From Trichobilharzia szidati (taxonomy: Eukaryota; Platyhelminthes; Trematoda; Strigeidida; Schistosomatidae): DNA of 64,000 bases. A program made the translations under genes and the position numbers. Under the pieces are notes generated by a model. The model did no database searches. It saw nothing but the letters and a program-made list of their open reading frames with translations, and was not told the DNA's origin. Positions 33,110-43,663 of the stretch are shown one piece after another (position 1 is the stretch's first letter; every line of letters starts with the position of its first letter). Where the stretch lies: the NCBI GenBank assembly GCA_944472155.2, contig OX235273.1, forward strand, positions 4,437,204-4,501,203. Direction: 5' to 3'.

Positions 33110-33312
33110 TGTCTGTTGGATGTACATGTAAAACCTGTGAGTACTGGACAGCTGTTTCGTCCTAGTTTGAGACTCTTCATCAGTACGCACCCACCGACGT
33201 TTGATCCCAGGACCTTCTGTTTGCAAGGCGAGCTCGTAGACCATTGAGCCATTGGGAACCAATCCAATGGTTCTTGAATTCTAACTTCTGCCAATTCACG
33301 AAAAATCGCGAG
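33110..33312 (-). mobile_element. HHR-retroposon, left arm of the best inverted pair
   Basis: Minus copy with the hammerhead at 33138-33192 (sequence gcgtactgatgaagagtctc ... aggacgaaacagctgtccag): stem I GUACUG/CAGUAC, stem II and GAAA intact, but the first core C is A. Promoter B-box-like region tgatcccaggacc. It ends near 33312 in the body; a plus copy starts about 35 bp later. Confidence 0.85.
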
Positions 33313-33344
33313 GCAGTAACTCATCAAAGAAGACATTGCGAAAT

Positions 33345-33612
33345 GGTCATGCTGTGTCGTGAATTGGCAGAAGTTAGAATTCAAGGACCATTGGGTCAGG
33401 TCCCAGTGGCTCAATGGTCAACGAGCTCACCTTAGAACCAGAAGGTCTTGGTTTCGAACTCCGGTGGGTGCGTAATACTGAAGAGTCCAAACTAGGACGA
33501 AGCGGCTTTCCAGTACTTCCAGGTTTTCCAGTGGTTGTCTAACTGATGTCAGCTTATGATGAAATCCTCCATGCAATCAAACAAAATCCCTACAAAACCA
33601 ATACTTGAGGAT
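33345..33612 (+). mobile_element. HHR-retroposon, right arm of the best inverted pair
   Basis: From gtcgtgaattggcagaagtt through cccagtggctcaatggtcaa, tggtttcgaactccgg and the hammerhead 33464-33520 (ctgaagagtccaaactagg; gaag in place of gaaa; stem I lost by a 3-nt change) to the tail aaaatccctacaaaaccaat. Together with 33110-33312 it forms a long inverted repeat. Confidence 0.85.
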
Positions 33613-33990
33613 GTACTTGTATCCCGAGTAATTGAGGATTCTCTCAGCGAGACGCGAACCCAACAGCTATCGTAACAGATTTCAAATGGAGAACTGTAGT
33701 AGGCAAAAGGAAGGATTAAATCTGTATAAAGCAAGCTAGGAAGTTGTTTGAACACATTGGTAATGATTATGAGTAATAATTTCTGCTCAAAATATTATTC
33801 ATTTATTGACACTGCGTATTAGTTCAAATAAATTTAACTAATAGGGTATCGAAGTCTAACAGAGTGGCTGACTTCTGAATAATGACTTGGATCATACGTA
33901 AATCTAATGAATTTATCGTCATCTAAGAAAAATTTTTTTTCGGGTGTGTGTGTGTATTGCCCTCAGAACGTTTCTAAAATAAATGTTGAG
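33613..33990. other. No feature recognised
   Basis: Short GT run near 33943-33955; otherwise nothing seen. Confidence 0.4.
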
Positions 33991-34627
33991 TAATGTTTGG
34001 AAAGAAACAATTTCTTTTACCTACCTGGGAAGCATCGTCTCAATTACAGCCTGACGGAACTGATGAGGAAATCAAAACAAGAATCAGAAAAGCAAGACAA
34101 GCTTTCACTACTCTCAAGTCTGTGTGGAGGTCAACATCACTCAGCATCAAAAATAAGATCCGGATTTTCAACTACATTGTGAAGTCAGTCAGTGCAACTA
34201 TACGGATCAGAGAATTGGCGCGTCATGAAGACCTTCATTAACAGCTGTCTTTGCTCAATTCTCAAGATCAGATGCCCAGAAAACATCAGCATTAGAGATC
34301 TGTGGGAGCGAACCAACCAGGAACGGATTGTGAAACAAATAGGCAGGAAGAAATGGAGATGGATTGGCTGGCCATAATCTGAGGAAACCATCAAGTGACA
34401 TCGCACGACAGGCCATCGCTCGAGTGGAACCCGAAAGGGAAGCGGCGAGTTGGTCTTCAGTGCGAGGGTGACTTTGAAGAGGTCATGTGAAGAGGAGATG
34501 AAAGCATGTGGGCAGACTGTGAGCCAGGTGAAAACTCTAGCAGAGAACCGAACGCAATGGAGTTGCATGGCTGAAGCCCTTTATTCTTCTAGGAATTAAA
34601 GGAAACAATAATAATATAATAATGTTT
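33991..34627 (+). mobile_element. RTE-a LINE 3' fragment with 8-bp duplication
   Basis: The element occupies 33999-34619 between taatgttt copies (33991-33998 and 34620-34627). It starts at the NLKETTSFTYLG region (ctacctgggaagcatcgtc), carries GTDEEIKTRIRKARQAFTTL and IGRKKWRWIGWP, and ends ggaattaaaggaaacaataat. An internal deletion removes part of the NKLQT block. Confidence 0.85.
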
Positions 34628-34835
34628 ACTTCCACTTCTGTGTGCTGAACATAGAGCTTCAAGCGTGAGGTTTTTTCATAGGGTAGAGTTGCTAGCCTCA
34701 TGTTCAGCCTTCTTTTTTCATCGGGTTCACCACCGACTGGGCATGATCTAGGACTGCGTCGGGCGGAACTTGAATGCAGACTACCTGAATGGTTGGCGAG
34801 TATTCAACTATTAAACCTCCATACGTACTATTGAG
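34628..34835 (-). mobile_element. SINE-B, degenerate
   Basis: Follows the RTE-a tail. gtgctgaacatagagcttca matches the SINE-B tail, gctagcctcatgttcagcct its body, and gaatggttggcgagtattca the anticodon-side head. B box lost. Order and strand match 28681-28917. Confidence 0.6.
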
Positions 34836-35390
34836 CAACGTCCTCTCTGTTTAATATGCTTGAAATCAGAGTGAGGTAGCTGATGAATACAGAATACAAA
34901 TTCATTCTGGGTGGTTTAAAGCAGTGGTCGGGAAGACCATCACTTGGGTTTCACACTAAAATCAGCAAGCATTTTCTGCAGACCCGAAGAAATCGATTCG
35001 TCGTCAGAGAGTCAGACTATTAAAGAACTTTTCCCTCAAATAATAATGTGTTAATTACATAGTTTACCTAAGATATGAGAGTTGGAATTTAACACGTTGG
35101 AAAAAATTGAAGAAATTACTTGTGTGAGGATACTAGAAGGACAGGAGTAAAACTCAACCTTATTCTACGTAATTAAATCATCAGTTACTGCTGAGTGAAT
35201 TGAAAAAATAAACTCCTTTAGTTAGATAACTTATGGTCGAGTGATTCAAACAAAATTTGAGAGGAGGAAAAGTTACGATGTGTGGGTTAATCAATTCCAG
35301 TCTTTTAGGTAAGAGCAGACTTTTCATGTGCCAGGCTGTTTGTGACACTGTATTGTGTTCTAATTCATAGATAATACCCATCCAGGCATT
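34836..35390. other. No feature recognised
   Basis: No coding or repeat signal seen. Confidence 0.4.
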
Positions 35391-36480
35391 AATGAAAACA
35401 AAACACGTAGTTCAGCGAAGAGTCTCACTTTTTGGGAGGCGAATTCATTTTCATAGCTGTACAATGGCAAATATATATTTGTTCCTTTATATATATGTAC
35501 ATTAAGTTTGTCAAACAAAATTACAGTTGGTTATGGTTATTTTAACTAAACAGGTGAAGATTGGTCATTGGCGTTACGTAATACAAAATCAGTCAAGAAA
35601 ATTAGGTGTTAATGAAATTAGGGTATTAACAAAGGTGATGAGTTGTCACAGTTCTTTAAAAGAAGTTATGTAACAATATGAATAGTTCGATGATTGAGTT
35701 TTACTCAAGATACACATAGGAACAAAGTAGGTAATACGAAATTACGTAAGAGTTCTAAATGAATACAAGAATAATAAGCAATGTAAGAATTATAGGCAAA
35801 TTAAAGAAACAGGCAAACAAACAAAATTAAGTCATCAAAAATCAACAAAGTTGTTACCATGACAGCAGAAGTGGTTGAGTAATCCTCTTTTGTATGCACA
35901 GCTCCGGTTTTTCTATGTGAATGGCCAGAGCTTCAGCGATACTAAGAAGACAAAACGGTATTGCCTTTTATAGGTTATTCTTGACTCTGTAGATTACTTT
36001 GAAGGAGCGTTTGTTGAAATGGAATAATCAGTGTTAACCAGGTGTTCAATTATCGCACTCCTTATTGCACCACTATTGCCCTTTCGCAACCATGTTGGAA
36101 AGTGTTCTTGAATACTCTTGGACAGGGTTCGCGTCAGACGACCGATGTACCTCACTGGCTCTACAGCAGCAGGTGAACTGATATATGCACATAGAAGTGG
36201 TCATATGCGGGATCTTGTTCTTGAGGCTTCTGCAGATCAGTGGGGGAACACTGTTGTTAGCGTTGCTGCAAAGAATGTTCTTCTCAGAGATGATTAGATC
36301 CTTCTCTTGAGAATATCGCTTGTTAAATCTCCCTTGAAATCCAGGTTCATGTAGAGTTTCTCTTTTGAGACAATTTAAGTTTCGTTTCTCCAAATTCTTG
36401 GTTTGATATTTTTGTCGATGAATCTTGTTGGGTATCAATTTTGGATGAAGATTTCTCTCAAAATATCGGAACTACAGATG
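35391..36480 (-). mobile_element. PLE-C Penelope-like element, C-terminal 1.1 kb
   Basis: Plus-strand left end carries the PLE-C terminal repeat (cacgtagttcagcgaagagt, aggcgaattcattttcatag, 35405-35470). Then, read on the minus strand from 36438, come a DLIISEKNILCSNANNSVPP linker, the CIYQFTCCCRA opening and, after a one-base shift, YIGRLTRTLSKSIQEHFPTW, a clear GIY-YIG motif. The C-terminal codons (35880-36060) are disrupted. RT sequence is absent. Confidence 0.8.
36073..36438 (-). pseudogene. PLE-C linker and GIY-YIG endonuclease start
   Basis: An open 121-codon frame. Residues near 84-98 (MTTSMCIYQFTCCCR) precede the GIY-YIG motif; the YIG itself is in another frame, showing a single indel at about 36170. 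GIY-YIG nucleases nick DNA for PLE insertion. No homologous RT region is preserved upstream. Confidence 0.7.
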
Positions 36481-37068
36481 CGTCTTATGTGGGTGGCAAG
36501 TGTTTCAATTAAATTCCGCTTTTGTTTAATGGGTACCCAGCTATAGAAGCTTGTTAGTTGGCCATTCGAAGTAACTTTTCTATGGATCGATCTTCTTAGG
36601 CTCTGGACGTCTCATTGGACACCAACCTAGTGACGATATGTCAAGGTATTTACCTAGGGACTACATGCTGCAGGTTAAATACCTGGTGAGCTCGTGGATG
36701 TACACTGCTATGCAGATTTGATTTACCCTGGTTTCCAATGGTTCTCCACCTGCCAAATCCAGAATGTGAATACTGTGAAAAAAAGACGAAAGGTTTCTCT
36801 ACGATCAAAGATAAGAACTGCATTAAAGTATTACAAAAACAGAAAATCACTATCAATATAGAAAAGAATAGGCTCCAATTGAATTATACTTAGCCCCATA
36901 GACTGCAAATGTTTTTATTTGGCTGATAGTAGTTAACAGTAGAGTAAACGATGGGTGTTTCATCCTCTTTCTGACTCATCAACTGGAAATACTTGTAATT
37001 CTGTGACTGGTATTACTCCTACTTAGACTCAAACCTGCCACCCATCCTTTTAAAATGGAATTAATTAA
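36481..37068. other. Mostly unassigned; possible decayed HHR copy, minus
   Basis: At about 36955-37000 the reverse complement reads ttgatgagtcagaaagagga then tgaaacaccc, resembling an eroded hammerhead, with tRNA-like remnants near 37030. If real, it forms another minus-then-plus pair with the copy starting at 37069. Confidence 0.35.
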
Positions 37069-37497
37069 TCAAATCCCTACAAACCAACACTTGAATATCA
37101 ATGAGATGCTCACTAGTGACTTGCCCTATTCAGGTAGGTAGTTGCCTGGGGTTCAAGTGAGAAGTCGTGACCAGCAGGGTGCAGCAGGTCGGACGTGAGG
37201 ACAAATACTCGCCGAAGACATTGGCTAGGGGTCGCGCTATGTCGTGAATTGGCAGAAGTTAGAATTCATGGGCCATTGGATCGGATCCCAGTGGCTTAAT
37301 GGTATACGAGCTCGCCTTGTAACCAGAAGGTCCTGGGTTCGAATCCCGGTGGATGCATACTGCTGAAGAGTCCTGAACCAGGACGAAACAGTTGTCCAGT
37401 ACTCCCAGGTTTTCCAATGGTTCTCTAACTAATGTCAGCTAATGATGAAAATCCTGTAACCAATCAAATCCCTACAAACCAACACTTGAATGGAATT
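37069..37497 (+). mobile_element. HHR-retroposon, full length, best preserved
   Basis: Opens with the end of an upstream monomer (atcaaatccctacaaaccaa, 37073-37092), then tatcaatgagatgctcacta, the body, promoter (A-box region cagtggcttaatggtata; B box gggttcgaatccc), a hammerhead at 37351-37410, the tail ctaactaatgtcagctaatg and the terminus atccctacaaaccaacactt. The monomer is about 400 bp. It corresponds in plan to the Smalpha retroposon of schistosomes: pol III promoter followed by a self-cleaving RNA. It has no ORF, so it depends on other elements' enzymes. Confidence 0.9.
37351..37410 (+). ncRNA. Hammerhead ribozyme with complete core
   Basis: ctgaaga at 37363-37369 matches C3-A9 (CUGANGA), stem II gtcc/ggac encloses a 7-nt loop, and gaaa at 37385-37388 supplies G12-A15.1. 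A minimal stem III (acag/ttgt) follows, then C17 at 37396, with predicted cleavage before cagtact. Stem I pairs tactg with cagta. Tiny stem III is known in the schistosome hammerheads, which cleave efficiently as dimers. It is the only copy here in which I find every core base intact together with a paired stem I. Confidence 0.85.
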
Positions 37498-38284
37498 AAT
37501 TGGTTGGTGAGTGTAATTCGTACTTTTTGAAGCCTGATTATCTAAGTTACTCTAATGTTGTCTCACATTTTACAAGCTGTACTATCCAGTAGATGGGATT
37601 TGTCAGTCACACAAGTTATCATTAGAGGGAAAAACCTAATCACAGCTAGTTCTACGCTTCTTACTTATACTCTACCATTCAGCCTGTCAACAGGTCTTTC
37701 CAAGTTCTGCCTAAAACCTTAAAATAACTATTTTCAGCAGTTATTGCACACTGGTGTGAGCCCTTTGTTTTTTTCTCTGTTTTGATTGCTAGATTCCTTC
37801 CTACTAGCTGTTAATACTTTTAATGCACCAATGAAATACTGATTTTTCAAGGTCATTCTTACTGTATATATACCGAGTTTCTGTTCAGCGTTTCGACTGT
37901 TCTTTGAGACAGTAAAAGCCTTCTTTTCGACGTCCAGTCTTTTCTCTTATCCTGCGTATCGGCGAGGTTATTATTGATGTTGTTATTGACGTGCGATTAA
38001 GACAGATAAGCCAGCTCATTAAGTTAGTCATTCGCTCGTAGTCCACTAGGTCGTAGTTCCGGCCATAAACCTTTCAATTAATAAATTAATTCTATTAGTC
38101 CTAAGCATAATAACACACTGAACACAACTCATCGCCACGAAGTAGATGAGATAATGATGCTTGGTATTACAAAAGATCTTGTGGTTGGACTAAAACAACC
38201 AATGAACGGCTTCTGTTTCTTGCCTATACCTTCAGTGAAACAATTGACTACAAATTAAACTCACTAATAGACTCTGTTCGGGTG
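37498..38284. other. No feature recognised
   Basis: No supportable frame or shared repeat seen. Confidence 0.4.
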
Positions 38285-38410
38285 TTAAGATGAAAAACGT
38301 GAAACAAGTAGCTCACCCAAGAGGCTCTTTTCAATGCTTTCAATTTGTTACATGCATAATCCCATTTCCCTCTCATAAAGAGAATAGTAACAGAAAGGGA
38401 TAAGTTGTGT
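38285..38410 (-). repeat. PLE-C terminal-repeat remnant
   Basis: aaaaacgtgaaacaagtagc, caagaggctcttttcaatgc and cctctcataaagagaatagt align with 17833-17965, the PLE-C terminal repeat. No coding part is attached; the next element (38436) is a different PLE. Confidence 0.5.
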
Positions 38411-38435
38411 AAAATCAATACATATGAGATTATTT

Positions 38436-39764
38436 AACGGTTTTCTTGCATATCTCAATAAAGGAATGAAAAACAAAACGATATCGCCGATTTTACTGAC
38501 GTTTCGCTATTTAATGCTTATTTAATGCTGCTAATAGCTTTATCAAAGTATTACTAAACCAGAATTTACAAAATCTTCTCAGCTTATATATAGCAACTTA
38601 ATCATCGTTCCTCAGTATGGGGTCACTTTTCGTTGTCAGATTGGCCGATTTGTGAAGATAACAAAACCAAGTGTGTGTAGATTACTGGATTTGATAAGTG
38701 TGTAAAATTATAAAAGCAGCGTGTGTTTACATAATGAAATTGCTTATCATTGCTTCTTAGACGAGCACACTCTCTGATAACGGATAAGAAAGAAAAAGAA
38801 GAAGAAATATCAAACATTACTGAAACTCTGAAGCAAAACAAATACCCAAAGAACTTCATCAACAAATTCAACATTGACATTAAGTATGGCCGAAAACGTA
38901 TTCCGACAACATGGAACTCAACAGTTGTCATCCCATATTGAGCGGAGACATCAGACAATATCAGAAGAGTACTCAATCAGCTCGATATTAGAGTTCTCTT
39001 GAAAACATCCAACACACTGCGAAACAACCTTGTCCATATAAAAGACCAAATTCCTAAACATTCTCTATCTAATTGTGCCCATAAAACAAAATTCTCGATT
39101 GGAATGTGATGCCACATACATCAGACAAACATCACCAGAAAGAAATCAAAATCAGAAGAAATTTACACCATCGAGCATCTCTTTGACTAACGAGAGATCC
39201 AATTGAACCACAAAGGCTTGAAAAATCATCAGCTATAGGTCTACACGCTATAGAATCAAGCCACAAAATTGACTCTGATAATATTGAAATAATCCAGGAA
39301 AAGCATTTCAAAAATCACAAAGAGCGTCTAATATCAGAAGCACTTCACATCAGATGGAATCCAAATTGTCTGAATAGGAATAATTGGCCAAGATAGAATT
39401 TGACATGGTAACAACACCCCCATTGCCCATGAAGTGACAAAATCAACACGAATGTGATAAGCAATTTCATTATGTAAACACACGCTGCTTGTATAATTCT
39501 ACACACTTATCAAGTCCAATAATCTACACACACTTGGCTTTGTTATCTTTACCCATCGGCCAATCTGACAAAGAAAATGACCTCATACTGAGGAATGATG
39601 ATTAAGTTGTTATATATAAGCTGAGGAGATTTCGTAAATTCTGGTTTAATATTGCTACTTCGATGAAGCTATTAGCTGCAGCAATAAATGGCGAAACGTC
39701 AGTAAAATTGGCGATATCATTTTGTTTTTCATTCCTTTATTGGGAAATACGAGAAAACCTTTTA
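38436..39764 (+). mobile_element. PLE-D with 315-bp terminal inverted repeats
   Basis: Arms 38436-38750 and 39454-39764 are inverted copies, close to 90 percent identical by eye over their whole length. They enclose about 700 bp encoding a PLE C-terminus in the plus orientation. Each arm contains ggcgaaacgtcagtaaaat (or its complement) preceded by a stem and a TGATGA-like box, i.e. a decayed hammerhead as known from PLE terminal repeats. The unit is compact, symmetrical and self-contained. Confidence 0.85.
38751..39410 (+). pseudogene. PLE-D C-terminal protein with GIY-YIG region
   Basis: Reads RRAHSLITDKKEKEEEISNI, TLKQNKYPKNFINKF (the NGYPxxFI signature of PLEs), TTWNSTVVIPY, then past a stop LDIRVLLKTSNTLRNNLVHI. 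A YIRQTSPERNQ block (YIG variant) follows, and LNHKGLKNHQL, then HKIDSDNIEIIQEKHFKNHK and RLISEALHIRWN near 39250-39370, the H...D...I and EA.hI end of the nuclease domain. At least three stops or frameshifts. Confidence 0.8.
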
Positions 39765-39779
39765 TTACAATGAATATCG

Positions 39780-40317
39780 TATGAGAAGTTGAATAAGAGT
39801 ATTACAGTTAAGTGATCAGATAAGTAATTTAATGCACTAACTGTAATCAGGATGAACGCAGAAATGGGGGAAAATGCGAGGTAGAATGGAAGACTTAGAG
39901 TTATGCAACCAAAGATGGTTGGTCAAAAACAATACAGTCGTTACAGTAATAGTAGAATTGGTTACAGAACTCCCTTTTGTGTGCAGTGCTTTAATTTCTG
40001 TGTTCGGATATAGTTTCAAGAATATATACGGTAAACCGTGCTGTCTTTAACGAGTTGTTCTTCCCTTTAGAGACCACTTTAAAGGAGGAGTTTGCCTCAA
40101 ATAGAATATCCAGTCTCCCCAAGGTGTACAATTACTACACTCCATATAGAGCCACTACTATCTTTCTGCAACAGTGAGCGAGCGATAGTGTTGTTGAACC
40201 CTTTTTCGACATCAGAGGCGTCAAACCACCAACATACCTGGTTCCGCAGGAACATAAGTGTATTCAAATACGGGGTCTTGTCTTTTAAGCTCCTTAAAAA
40301 TCTCCATTAAATCATAT
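39780..40317 (-). mobile_element. PLE-C-like endonuclease relic
   Basis: Minus-strand frames carry YVPAEPG, YVGGLTPLMSKKGSTTLSLA (GIY-YIG remnant, about 40190-40240), then an HLG block and a C-terminal LYPNTEIKALHTKGSS segment at about 39965-40010. Stops throughout. It abuts the inverted-repeat PLE that starts at 40319. Confidence 0.6.
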
Positions 40318-40318
40318 G

Positions 40319-41336
40319 AAAAAGAGAAGACGTTCAGCGAAGAAACTCTTCTCGCCGGCGAATTCATTCACATAGCTGAACAATCGCATTTATATATAAT
40401 TATTTATGTGTGTACATGAGGTTTGTCAAGTTTAGATAATTAATCAGGTAATACAAGAATGATCTAATATAGAAACAAGGTTAATTAGACAGCAACTAAA
40501 GTAAGACTGAGTTAGGTAGTAAGTTAGATGACGCAATATAATTGACTAAAATATTTCAACCTAGGTCAGGGTAACAACAGAGGTCATTGCAGGTAGAGTC
40601 TAAGTATAAGTGGGGTCGAGAATATTGCCATTTAACTTAGAACTAAAATTGAGCAAATAAGTTGGATGACGTAACAAAAACGACTAGAAGATGAGAGTTC
40701 GTCAAGTCAGTAACAGTGGTAATGAGGTGTAGAAATTAAATCGAGTGAGATTAGAGAACAGGAAAGTTGCGAATGTAAAATGTTACAATTGAAAAGACAA
40801 AATAATACTAATGAAGAGACAGAGAAGAGAAAAAAGTAGACTTCATCTCTTGGGTATTAACATAGATTACGTCCATTGCAAGCGTAGTGATTCAACGAAC
40901 TTCTTCTGTATACAGACTTCAGGGCTAAGCAAGTGAATTTCCATTGCTTCTGCAGTTTGAAGAAGTCTGATTCGTACACCTTTAGGAAGACTGCTTCGTA
41001 TTCTGTAGACGACTTTGAAGTTTGTCTGCGGGGTGTAGCCTGGTGTCCGGAATCTATCTCTGTTACCTCTGTTGCTACCTTGACCTAAGTTGAAATATTT
41101 TAGTCAATTTAATTACGTCATCTAACTTATTGACTAACTCAGTCTTACTTTAATTGCGGTCTAATTAACCCTGTTTATATATTAGATCATTCTTGTATTA
41201 CCTAATTAATTATCTAAACTTGACAAACCTCATGTGCACACACACATACAAAATAGTTATATATAAATGCGGTTTTACAGCTATGTGAATGAATTCGCCG
41301 TCGGAAAGAGTTTCTTCACTGAACGTCTCCTCTTTT
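40319..41336 (-). mobile_element. PLE with 270-bp terminal inverted repeats
   Basis: Arms 40319-40586 and 41065-41336 are inverted repeats: the left starts agagaagacgttcagcgaag, the right ends in its complement. The interior (40587-41064) has a minus-strand PLE C-terminus: LQTNFKVVYRIRSSLPKGV, RIRLLQTAEAMEIHL, VCIQKKFVESLRLQW at about 40880-41040, needing frame changes. The arm sequence resembles the PLE-C terminal repeat (gcgaattcattcacatagct). Confidence 0.8.
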
Positions 41337-41345
41337 AACCTTCTG

Positions 41346-42127
41346 CAAATCAATAAACAACTGGACCATCCTACTAGCACTTTCTTTTTTGAATAACGAT
41401 TTGAGGTGAAATGAAAACCTCCCTTGCACAAGGATTCGAACTAGAAACCTTCAAGTTTATAGTCCAAGGTTCTATTAGCAAAATTATTTCTGCTGCAGTC
41501 GTCATTGAAAGCAAAGCTAATTGATTTCTAAAATATTTGATGAGACAATGTAATATAAACAAAATTTCTCAAAACCAAAAAATTTATAATAATAATAATA
41601 TTTTGTATACATGGTAACAGAAAGAGTAATTTTCTCTAAAGGTAATTTATGCGTATAGGCATACCAAACATCAGTCTTTTCAAGTGGATGCCTAGCCCTT
41701 AGTATAAACAAATAAAGTGCATTCTAAGCATTCTGAAATACAATTCTGCTAATATTATTATTATTATCATTACTATTATTATTATTATTACTATAATTAT
41801 TAATGGTATTACTTTCATTATTACCAGCTCTGTATGAATCATTCAGGTGTTAAGACATTGGGAGTGAGAGAGATAGAGAGTTATAATAATAATAATAATG
41901 GGTAGAACTATCATAGAAATGAATTGGGAATATTGGGATATGTTTATAATTAACATTGGAATTTTAGAATTAATCAGGAAGGACTAACGTAAACAATTCA
42001 ACTGCTTATATCGTCCTTCATCATCAACATCACATTTCTATTAATTAGTCATTAGGGAGTAACTAACGTCAACTGACCAATCCTTTTGTTCATTGTTTGC
42101 CTTCTCAGTGAAACAAAGGTTAGTAAG
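41346..42127. other. No gene; ATT microsatellites, weak tRNA-like repeat
   Basis: ATT repeats at about 41586-41602, 41753-41815 and 41883-41899. On the minus strand near 41425-41500 a B-box-like gttcgaatccttg suggests an old tRNA-derived repeat. Nothing else seen. Confidence 0.4.
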
Positions 42128-42222
42128 TTGGAGGATTTCATCATGATCTTCAGCAGTACGCACCCGCCGCCAGGGTTCGAATCTAGGAGCTTCTGGTTGC
42201 AAGGTCAACAAGCTCTTAGAAA
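42128..42222 (-). mobile_element. HHR-retroposon fragment
   Basis: aggatttcatcatgatcttc joins the tail directly to the 5' half of the hammerhead (cagcagtacgcacccgccgc), deleting the ribozyme 3' half, followed by the promoter gggttcgaatctaggagct. Confidence 0.65.
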
Positions 42223-42365
42223 GGTGAGTAAGCTTTGAGTTTTCTCTTGCAGTGGTATTGTTTCTGAGGGATGGGGTCTCTGACTTTAAGCTCCAACGTT
42301 TCTAGTAAATTATGCGAGGCTAAATGGCGTGCATCGGCTGAAAATCTAATCCAGACCCCTTGCAT

Positions 42366-43222
42366 GACTTATTATTATATTATTATTGTTTCCTTTAATT
42401 CCTAGAGGAACATACGGCTTCAACCGTGCGTCTCCATTGCGTTCGGTTCCCTGCTAGAGTCTTCACCTGGCTCCAAGTCTGCCCACACGCTTTCATCTCT
42501 TCACATGACCTCCTCCAAGTCACCCACCCTCACACTGACGACCAACTCGCCACTTCCCTTTCGGGTTCCACTCGAGCGATGGCTTGTCTAGTGATGTCAC
42601 TTGATGCATTGTTTCCTCAGAGTATGGCCAATCCATCTCCATTTCTTCCTGCATATTTGTTTCACAATCGGTTCCTGGTTGGTTCATTTGCTCCCAGAGA
42701 TCTCTGTTGCTGATCTTTTCTGGCCGGCCATCTGATCTTGAGTATTGAGCGAAGACAACTGTTAATGAAGGTTTGTAGTTTGTTTGAGATGCTCTTTATG
42801 ACGTGCCAAGTCTCTGATCCGTATAGTAGCACTGACTGACTTCACATTGGAGTTGAAAATCCGGATTTTATTTTTGATGCTGAGTGCTGTTGACCTCCAC
42901 ACAGACTTGAGAGTAGTGAAAGCTTGTCTTGCTTTTCCGATTCTTGCTTTGATATCCTCGTCAGTTCCGCCCGCCTGTAGTTGAATCGATGCTTCCCAGG
43001 TCGGTAGGTAAAAGAGGTTGTTTCTTTCAGTTCCCCCCATTTATGCTGACTGTTCTCTGTTGTTGTGGTTGCTGTTGGTTGTGTTGCCCAGGAATCTTCA
43101 TCAACTCTGTTTTCTCTATGTTCACCTGAAGTCCTATCTTTGATGCTTCTTCTGCCATCTTGTTGCTTTCCGCTTGCATATCTTCCAGTTTGTGGGAAAT
43201 CAGGCACATAACATCGGCGCCT
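42366..43222 (-). mobile_element. RTE-a LINE 3' fragment, 0.86 kb
   Basis: Tail tttcctttaattcctagagg at 42390-42410. The minus-strand frames contain GGTDEDIKARIGKARQAFTT, KSVWRSTALSIKNKIRIF and, at the 5' end, MCLISHKLEDMQAESNK and VNIEKTELMKIPGQ. It begins just after the FADD motif. Relatively few indels. Confidence 0.9.
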
Positions 43223-43663
43223 TACGTATATATGAGTGCCATATTAATAAAATGAGGAATTCAGATCACTCGGTGGCTTGGCTAATCTGTTCAGATTATG
43301 AAGCCTAGGTAGACCACCACCGTAGGTTTTGAATCAGGGTTTTCCAGCTCTCACCACTTCAACCTCACCCCATGTAGGCTATAGACTAGCATGTTACCCA
43401 GTTTGGTTGTAAGCTCCAAACGTTAAGATCTGCCCTTTAACATTTGTGAGGAACACGTCCATCATCGCGTGATGGAAGTGGGTAATGATTGTGCGGAAGG
43501 AACAGAAATAGGTCTACTTTGATCAATGCTTATCACATGACCAGTAAGAAGGAAACGAGTAGATTGTTAATTCAAGGTAAGACTGCCTGTTGACATTGTA
43601 AACATGGCATCTTCTGTTACCAAGGAACGGTGTTAATACTAATAACTAATAAATCATTGGGTG
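43223..43663. other. No feature recognised
   Basis: Sequence up to the assembly gap with no frame or shared repeat seen. Confidence 0.4.

Noticed and set aside
33103..33435. Overlapping frames on both strands around the inverted HHR pair
   Set aside because: Generated by the inverted repeat of a non-coding retroposon; the two frames mirror each other.
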